Source of the DNA: Neoechinorhynchus agilis
Lineage: Eukaryota; Acanthocephala
NCBI GenBank assembly: GCA_051530055.1
Contig: CM121341.1
Coordinates: forward strand, 2,294,001 to 2,358,000
Length of the DNA stretch: 64,000 bases
Reading direction: 5' to 3'
Under the pieces are notes generated by a model. The model was not told where the DNA came from. It did no database searches and saw only the letters and a list, made by a program, of their open reading frames with translations. The position numbers were made by a program, and so were the translations under genes. Below, piece after piece: positions 57,785 through 64,000 of the stretch. Each line of letters starts with the position of its first letter. The stretch's first letter is position 1.

Positions 57785-57910
57785 TTTCGTTTGCGATAAA
57801 CCTTTAATAAGTAGTCATTTACCGCCTGTGAAGAACTCTAAACAATAATTCCAATCACATTCCCCGGTATCTCCTTACATATCGACATTTTTACTCGTAT
57901 TTAATTCGAT
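57785..57910 (+). mobile_element. Penelope-like element tail (solo end)
   Basis: CATTTACCGCCTGTGAAGAA and CTAAACAATAATTCCAATCA followed by CCCGGTATCT match the tails at 5926-5995 and 16600-16680. No coding part of the element is attached. Confidence 0.55.
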
Positions 57911-57959
57911 CGTTTTTCTATTGAGGGTAATTTTTGTCGATAATTTTCAGAACGAGATG

Positions 57960-59065
57960 TAAGGAGGTGACGTCACCACATAGGGAAAATGAATTTAAAA
58001 GTGCGCTCAATATACGAAAGAAATAAGAGCAAGAACTGTAACAGGAGAACTTTTCGTTTTTGGACGCGTTTTAGTGGGTTTTTATGTCGGAGCATCAAGG
58101 AGGTGACGTCACCACATAGGGAAAATGAATTTAAAAGTGCGCTCAATATACGAAAGAAATAAGAGCAAGAACTGTAACAGGAGAACTTTTCGTTTTTGGA
58201 CGCGTTTTAGTGGGTTTTTAATGGTGTTGTTGGGTATTAATATTTTTTACTGGTAAATCTGGACGTTTGGACACGTATCCATTTGATCATTCCGAGAGTT
58301 CCTTTTTTTTAGCATTCAGATATCGTAATGTCGGAGCATCAAGGAGGTGACGTCACCACATAGGGAAAATGAATTTAAAAGTGCGCTCAATATACGAAAG
58401 AAATAAGAGCAAGAACTGTAACAGGAGAACTTTTCGTTTTTGGACGCGTTTTAGTGGGTTTTTAATGGTGTTGTTGGGTATTAATATTTTTTACTGGTAA
58501 ATCTGGACGTTTGGACACGTATCCATTTGATCATTCCGAGAGTTCCTTTTTTTTTAGCATTCAGATATCGTAATGTCGGAGCATCAAGGAGGTGACGTCA
58601 CCACATAGGGAAAATGAATTTAAAAGTGCGCTCAATATACGAAAGAAATAAGAGCAAGAACTGTAACAGGAGAACTTTTCGTTTTTGGACGCGTTTTAGT
58701 GGGTTTTTAATGGTGTTGTTGGGTATTAATATTTTTTACTTTTAAATCTGACGTACGTTTGGACATGTATCCATTTGATCATTCCGAGAGTTCCTTTTTT
58801 TTTAGCATTCAGATATCGTAATGTCGGAGCATCAAGGAGGTGACGTCACCACATAGGGAAAATGAATTTAAAAGTGCGCTCAATATACGAAAGAAATAAG
58901 AGCAAGAACTGTAACAGGAGAACTTTTCGTTTTTGGACGCGTTTTAGTGGGTTTTTAATGGTGTTGTTGGGTATTAATATTTTTTACTGGTAAATCTGGA
59001 CGTTTGGACACGTATCCATTTGATCATTCCGAGAGTTCCTTTTTTTTTAGCATTCAGATATCGTA
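57960..59065 (+). repeat. Tandem copies (about 245 bp) of the SMNDC1 promoter and start region
   Basis: Each unit carries GGAGGTGACGTCACCACATA, GTGCGCTCAATATACGAAAG, GGACGCGTTTTAGTGGGTTT, a TTTTTTTTTAGCATTCAG splice-like tract and ATGTCGGAGCATCA. The first unit is short (136 bases), later ones 244-248. ATGs of the copies are at 58084, 58328, 58573 and 58821; the fifth, at 59066, is the real SMNDC1 start. So the repeat unit overlaps the gene's own first five codons. Confidence 0.9.
57968..58848 (+). promoter_or_regulatory. Five consensus CRE sites (TGACGTCA), one per repeat unit
   Basis: The palindrome TGACGTCA, the full consensus for CREB/ATF bZIP factors, occurs at 57968, 58104, 58348, 58593 and 58841. 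The spacing follows the repeat. Being just upstream of SMNDC1 they could act as a multimerised enhancer or promoter. Factor binding is inferred. Confidence 0.55.
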
Positions 59066-59869
59066 ATGTCGGAGCATCAGTCGTTATCGCTCCATCGATA
59101 CCGTCATCAACTTGAACAGGTAGAGCTTGCTTTGCTTGAAGAGCCCACTAACTCGGATATGCTTTCACTCAAGTCTGATCTTGAAGAAGCGATTAGGCTC
59201 ACTTCGGATCTTTTGGAAGCTTCTGGTGAAGTTCAAATTACTTCTGTAGGTTCCGTAGACGACAACAACAACAACAACGATGATGTGCAAGATCTTTTGC
59301 GTAGATGGAAATGTGGAGATCGCTGTCTAGCGATATGGTCCGGTGATAAACAGTACTATATCGAAATGGAGATGTTAGATGAAGTGTGCCATTTGGAGGG
59401 GGGGGACGGGAAAGGAACACACCAACAACTGACAGTCTCGATGAATAATGCTACTGTTGATGAAATATTCGATAAGAACGGTATGTGCACTGTTGTTTTT
59501 GACCGCTACGAAACTACTGAAATCGTTTCATTGGCTTCCTTGAAGCCCATATCGTCCACTACATCGGGCGATCTACAGTCCAAGTTGACTTTGAAACAGC
59601 AACGTAAAGCCAAACGAGAGAAGGAATTAAGACAACGAGAAGCATGGAAAAAGAAACAGGCGAAAAAACTTGAGAGAATCAAACAACTTGAAGATGCTCG
59701 AGAGGCCGAGAAGAAGCGTTGGAAGGATTTTAATCAGAAGCTGGCTAGTAAGACCTGGAAGGGGGTTGTGAGTAAATGCCTTATCAAGAAGATTGGCCCT
59801 CAGGAAGAGATTAAAGGCGTTCTTGGTACATCACAAACGAGATTTAAAGCCAACGGATACATCAAGTGA
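59066..59869 (+). CDS. SMNDC1: Splicing factor SPF30 (SMN domain-containing protein 1)
   Basis: SPF30 is a Tudor-domain protein needed to recruit the U4/U6.U5 tri-snRNP into the spliceosome; the Tudor domain binds symmetrically dimethylated arginines on Sm proteins. The 267-residue single-exon product starts like the family (MSEHQSLSLHRYRHQLEQVE; human MSEDLAKQLASYKAQLQQVE) and has KSDLEEAIRLTSDLLEA, then the Tudor domain beginning WKCGDRCLAIWSGDKQYYIE and ending FDRYETTEIVSLASLKPI. The domain carries an insertion of about 25 residues against human. A basic coiled region (KQQRKAKREKELRQREAWKK) and WKDFNQKLASKTWKG follow. The start ATG is the last of five tandem copies. Confidence 0.9.
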   Translation: MSEHQSLSLHRYRHQLEQVELALLEEPTNSDMLSLKSDLEEAIRLTSDLLEASGEVQITSVGSVDDNNNNNDDVQDLLRRWKCGDRCLAIWSGDKQYYIEMEMLDEVCHLEGGDGKGTHQQLTVSMNNATVDEIFDKNGMCTVVFDRYETTEIVSLASLKPISSTTSGDLQSKLTLKQQRKAKREKELRQREAWKKKQAKKLERIKQLEDAREAEKKRWKDFNQKLASKTWKGVVSKCLIKKIGPQEEIKGVLGTSQTRFKANGYIK

Positions 59870-59969
59870 CGGGTGTGTGTGGCTTTTCACTCTTAGTACA
59901 TAACGAATACTGCTTTCATATCCAAAAATTTTGGTCGAAGATTTTGGTTCCGTTAGAAAAGCGCTCTCT

Positions 59970-59971
59970 CG

Positions 59972-60006
<35 letters not shown>

Positions 60007-60007
60007 G
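59970..60007. repeat. (GTT)n microsatellite
   Basis: About 12 uninterrupted GTT units lie between SMNDC1 and CLASRP. Confidence 0.95.
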
Positions 60008-60111
60008 GTCTAACGGTAGTGTCGAAAAATCAGCGCTGAAACGAAATTTTGATTTTCTCAAGTCTTTGGGGAAAAGAAAACCCTGAGTGTGAAATATCGT
60101 TTTAGATAACG

Positions 60112-62191
60112 ATGTGGCACGAAGCTCGTCGTCATGAAAAGAAGATTCGCGGAATTATGGTTGACATAAAACGACGAGCAGAACGACGAAAAGAAAATAA
60201 TGAACGAAACGTTGGCTTGTTTTCATCTAATAATTGAAAAAGAATATTCGCAAAGGCCGCCCGCAATACGACTAATTCGTTGCAAGTTTTCGGTTATGCC
60301 AGTAAAATCTATAGAACCGAAAAGAACGACCAAACTGCCAGTGAACCAAATCTGTATGAGTTTTTTTACTCATTTTTTTTACATTTTTTAAAGTGTCAAT
60401 TGGAATGGAACGGATATTGATCGATTTGATATTCGATTTCATATTGATTCAATTGATATTCACTCTGGTCCTAAAACGCTTCTTGCAAACACCGCTTCGC
60501 TGATGGGGTAGGAGTGCCATTTGTGCACTTCTTTCAAACCAAATTTTTAGAGAAATATCGCGGTGTAATTATGAACGATATCGAATATTGATAGAAAATG
60601 AAATTAAAGGCGGTTAGATAAAACTTAAGTTTATTGGCACGAATGCAGCTTATGTGTTTAGTTACTGACGAAGTGGATGTTGTCAAGAATATTCGATCGG
60701 TGATCCACCAGTCCAAGACGTAGGAATGATTGACGCAATCGATTTTTTTAAATTCAATTTAGCACTTTAATGCAGAACCGCCCGTCGGATGAAATTAAAA
60801 AGAATAAAAATGAAAAAAGTTAGTTTTTTTGGTCATTTTTCATGAGAATCCTTTTTTTGGAGCATTTCGACAACCAATCAATCTTCATTTCTCGACAATT
60901 AACACACTCACCACCTCCCGCCGAATTCCAGCTTTTGTCCTTCCTCGACCGTGGCCATCACGCTGGCAGCGTTGCCCCGTTGTACTGCTAGCGAGATATT
61001 TTGTTGAAGGGCAAAAGGAAAAATTGAATGATTTTTCCCCGCCACTATAATTCAACCTTCTTAAATCTTTTTTTTTAATCTTAGGTGACTGGCGAAAGAC
61101 TGCAGAAGGTATAGTTGAGAAGCATAGATTATGTGAGCGAACGTGTGCCAAGTACCAGATTCCTCTGAACGACTATCATGTGTATGTCCGAGAAGTACTC
61201 TCTTTAGACTATTCAATTCTTTTAATCATAGATTTGAAGCTGAAGAAAAGCAACAGGCGACCGAATTGGATCGACAACAAAGATGCGATAACGCGAAGAA
61301 GAGCAAAGAAGTTCGTATGGTTAAATATTGTCACTAATGAGAAATGTTTTATAGAAAGTCCGGCGTATAACAACAAATACGACCACTACTACTTTGCGTT
61401 ACCCTTTGAGTTTTGCGTTGCCATTCGCTGAAAAGCAGACCATTGGATTCGAAGAGAAAATATCTAAAAGTAGCACCAAGCATCGTAAATCTTCAAAGGA
61501 AGTATTCGGTAAAGAGAGACCAATATTTATTACTAGTTATGGCGATCCTGGAATGACTTTATCTAAATCTACGACGATATCGCCTTCTCATTTACCAGAT
61601 CTACCAATAATAGAAACTACGAAAAGGAATGAAGGTATTAAGAAACTGAGGATGAATTTGATGGTCAGTGAGGACATGCCGAAGATTCGGGATGGTTTTC
61701 AGTCTGAAAAACAGGAAAAGTCAGTATGGATCGACGATGTGTTTGGTACCATTACCATATGGGTTTTCGGTATCATTGCTTTTTGCAATTTAACTATTAT
61801 TTTTGCAGGGAATCAGACGATGAGTTTAAGGAGTTTATGGAAAATGAGAAGAAAAAAGAGTATTTGAAGCCGAGAAAAGAGCAGACGTTTACTAAAGCAG
61901 AGAAACTAAAGAAGAAAACTCAAAGTCTTTTAAGGAAACAGGGTTAGTATTTATGTTTCGGTCAAGACGAATTTTTCTTGCTTGGATATATTTTTAGCTA
62001 GAATCGATCGAGTGGATGATAGAAGAAAACAACATTTAGAAGCAGTAGCTAAAAGAGAGCGAGAGCTGTACTTTCAGTCTCGATCGATCAAGCCAAGCAG
62101 CGATTCCAAGACACAGCGGCATTGTAGGTCAAGATCTTCTAGTCGCACACGCGATGGCAGAATACCGCGATCTCGAAGTCCGAGACGATAA
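60112..62191 (+). CDS. CLASRP: CLASRP-like SR splicing regulator
   Basis: CLASRP (SWAP2/SFRS16) is a nuclear SR-related protein that binds CLK4 and alters splice choice. Exon 1 (60112-60210) gives MWHEARRHEKKIRGIMVD and KRRAERRKEN, the family's N-terminal signature. Exons 2 and 3 (60256-60353, 60394-60507) join to SLQVFGYASKI and EPNLVNWNGTDIDRFDIRFH, matching human LQVHGRACKV and MPWQGDTNNMIDRFDVRAH. Later exons give ERPIFITSYGDPG (human EKITFITSFGG), AEKLKKKTQSLLRKQG and, from 61999, DRRKQHLEAVAKRERELY with a short RS tail (RSRSSSRTRDGRIPRSRSPR). Introns of 45 and 40 bases are among the shortest in the window. The joins between 60507 and 61440 were not resolved; that part is divergent. The long intron holds a LINE fragment. 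The RS domain is much shorter than in human. Confidence 0.75.
60877..61015 (-). mobile_element. R2-type LINE tail in a CLASRP intron
   Basis: CAATCAATCTTCATTTCTCG and ACACTCACCACCTCCCGCCG are the reverse complement of the tail seen in the 14.7-15.6 kb units and in the 28.2-kb copy. Only about 140 bases are present, a strongly 5'-truncated insertion antisense to the gene. Confidence 0.75.
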
Positions 62192-62467
62192 ATCGATTTT
62201 CGAAGAGCGGTTAGAGCAAAAAATCGGCGAGAGTGTGTAGCATTGCATAAATACAGCGCCATTCTGATCGCAGGTTACCGAATTTAGCCCCAATTCTTAG
62301 ACTATATTAAGATAATGAAAAACCTAGAAATTGATCGCTCCACGTCGTTTGCGTTTTTTTATACCGATGAAACCTTCTCAAGATCATCTTTTTTCATTAA
62401 GTTCCGGCATTTCCTTCCATGATCTACGCTGTGACTTTAAAAATTCTCGATTCAAACAATTTTTAAG

Positions 62468-63478
62468 ATGGCAGTTTTCAAACCGTTAAGTGGACGTGTG
62501 GTTTTTTTAAGGAGGCTGCCAAATGCTTTGAGTATCGCCTTACGTCCATTGGCATCACTCACTCCTACCGAAAAAGGCCTAATGGAATTTTTCGATAATG
62601 AAAAGAATTGGGGAGCGAACTACATCGTTCATGGCAGATCCTGGCGTAAAGAGGAAATACGATTGAAGAGTAACATCGACATACAAAAACTTTGGTTTGT
62701 TTTTTGTAATTGGATTCTGTTTTTAAGATTAGATGTATAGGTTCGTTCTTCTTAAAGAAAGGAATATGTTATTAACGATGCAAGAAGAGTATCGGCGTCA
62801 ATATGAAGTATTTCCGAACCCTGAAAGGATAGATAAGGTGTTGGTTGTTTTATGTGAATTAATATTGTTGTTTTTCATTTGTATTGTACAATCGTAGGTA
62901 GAACTAAGTATGGAAAATATCCTTGAGGTTGTTAAAGAACGAGACGTTGCCGTTAACATGCTGAACAAAGGTAGAACAGGCCTAAATTTACCCTATAAAA
63001 GGTGCCAAACAAAATTAATAAACACAAATTCTCATCACTTCTTTAGAATTAACAAGTTTGGATTTACTCAATTGTATTTTCCTTCGGAATATCTCGTTCC
63101 GTGGTATTTAAACGGTCGATGGAAAAATCTATGGTATTATACTAAACTTCCGGTTAATATTTCCCATTTGGTTATTTCTTTTTGTTGAAAATTTCACAGG
63201 AGTGGTCCAAGAAATACTCTCTTGATTACGCTCAAAAAGTTGGTGGTAGAAGGCGAAGGGCAATCAAGTTCATTGAGAGTATTGTTCAGCAAAAAATCAA
63301 AGAAGATCCACAAATTGATGTTGAATTTGTTCGGTCTGAGCTGACAAAAAGGTTTCCTTATTTACGCCGAATGACAACTAAAAGAATTCTACGGCGGCCA
63401 CTTCCCCAAGAAACTGTGGAAGGCGATCTTTATAATTATATTTACGATCCTGACTATGAACCCAAAATTATTCGTTGA
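62468..63478 (+). CDS. MRPL47: Mitochondrial ribosomal protein uL29m (MRPL47)
   Basis: This large-subunit protein lies near the exit of the mitochondrial ribosome. Exons 62468-62694, 62742-62837, 62898-63152 and 63200-63478 join in phase through introns of 47, 60 and 47 bases. The joined protein reads [13 protein letters not shown] (human GLEEFFDDPKNWG), [32 protein letters not shown] (human [12 protein letters not shown]), NPERIDKV and [12 protein letters not shown] (human VIPWHLNKRYNR). The N-terminus ([20 protein letters not shown]) is basic and amphipathic, fitting a mitochondrial presequence. The C-terminal 70 residues, after [10 protein letters not shown], are longer and more acidic than in human. 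The ATG follows CAATTTTTAAG. AATAAA is at 63491. Confidence 0.93.
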
Positions 63479-63820
63479 TTTCTGTAAATATAATAAAATT
63501 CTACCGTTAATCTAAAGCTTCTGTAACATTCTTTCAAAAACTACGGTCTCCATTAATTTTATGGGTTGAATAATGTTGTTTATTAGGTTTTTTTATCATT
63601 CTCTTAGAACTTTGCGATATTAATGACCGAGTAAATTTCCTATAAAAATGTTAAGACAAACGTGTTAAACAATTGGAAGTTTAACATTTAAAGCGAGCTC
63701 ACTAGTTCGTTTCTCTAGTCAAAATAAATTGCGAATACTAACGTCGTTATTAATGGAAAAATATACGCATAGCAAGTCGATGTTTGAATTATACAAACAT
63801 TTTAACACAATTTTAAGTAT

Positions 63821-63954
63821 CTATTGTATCGGGAAAGCGATGCCCAGATCGAGGTGCAGTGAAGGCACGTCAGTACCCAAAACCCGGAGATCGTCTGGTT
63901 CATCCCGATCGTCTGTATATTGCTCAAACATCGATTCGTTAATGTCGGAGGTTG
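63821..63954 (-). CDS. Last exon of an unrecognised gene continuing beyond the window
   Basis: On the minus strand an acceptor-like ATAACTGCAG is followed by an open frame reading SDINESMFEQYTDDRDEPDD, LRVLGTDVPSLHLDLG and ending IAFPIQ before a stop at 63821. It is acidic and looks like a C-terminal tail. The rest of the gene should lie past 64000. No family recognised. Confidence 0.4.
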
Positions 63955-64000
63955 CTGCAGTTATACGAAAACACAGGTTAATTTCTAAATCCCTATCAAA

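Overview
This is animal nuclear DNA: AT-rich, with about a dozen conserved single-copy host genes separated by repeats and transposon debris. The genes that can be spliced by eye have very short introns (about 40-65 bases). At least four start codons sit directly behind a 3' splice-site-like TTTTAG, TTTCAG or TTTAAG, as expected if messages receive a spliced leader. Both traits suggest a nematode or a similar small-intron invertebrate, but the species cannot be fixed from the sequence alone.

Layout. 0.3-3.0 kb holds pieces of a Ty3/gypsy-type LTR element fossil. A four-EF-hand protein follows (3.36-3.83 kb). A Penelope-like element (PLE) fragment with a GIY-YIG endonuclease (4.0-5.04 kb) is interrupted by an R2-type LINE (5.04-5.93 kb). 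6.5-9.1 kb encodes an 867-residue protein with seven GATA-like C-x2-C-x16-C-x2-C fingers. 10-16.7 kb is a membrane-protein exon, an RTE-type LINE, PLE pieces and a triplicated LINE tail. 17.0-20.2 kb is a four-exon VDAC gene whose large intron is filled with a 168-bp tandem repeat; a 245-bp satellite lies upstream to 23.4 kb. A basic orphan protein (24.1-24.9 kb) and a second EF-hand protein (26.0-26.7 kb) follow, then PLE and LINE debris (27-29.75 kb).

29.8-39.3 kb is CNOT1, the CCR4-NOT scaffold, on the minus strand, with an 11-copy repeat in its large intron. 39.3-43.1 kb holds hairpin elements, including a roughly 1-kb palindromic element. Then come a glycogenin-like protein that has lost its metal ligands (43.2-44.3 kb), a 15-copy 126-bp minisatellite open on both strands (44.9-46.8 kb), a folded-back LINE (48.2-49.0 kb), eIF2A carrying a 557-bp hAT-like insertion (49.0-51.4 kb), RER1 (52.2-52.9 kb), orphan C-terminal exons (53.2-53.8 kb), a small acidic protein (54.3-54.75 kb), an NDR/STK38 kinase (54.9-57.1 kb), SMNDC1/SPF30 behind five tandem copies of its own start region (58.0-59.9 kb), a CLASRP splicing factor (60.1-62.2 kb), mitochondrial ribosomal protein L47 (62.5-63.5 kb) and the last exon of a minus-strand gene at the window end.

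The genes are unrelated housekeeping functions (mRNA decay, splicing, translation, ER retrieval, mitochondrial transport and translation) and do not form an operon or pathway. The most unusual items are the seven-finger GATA-like protein, the glycogenin pseudoenzyme, the transposon inside eIF2A, the self-copied SMNDC1 promoter and start codon, and the hammerhead-like motifs linked to PLE ends.
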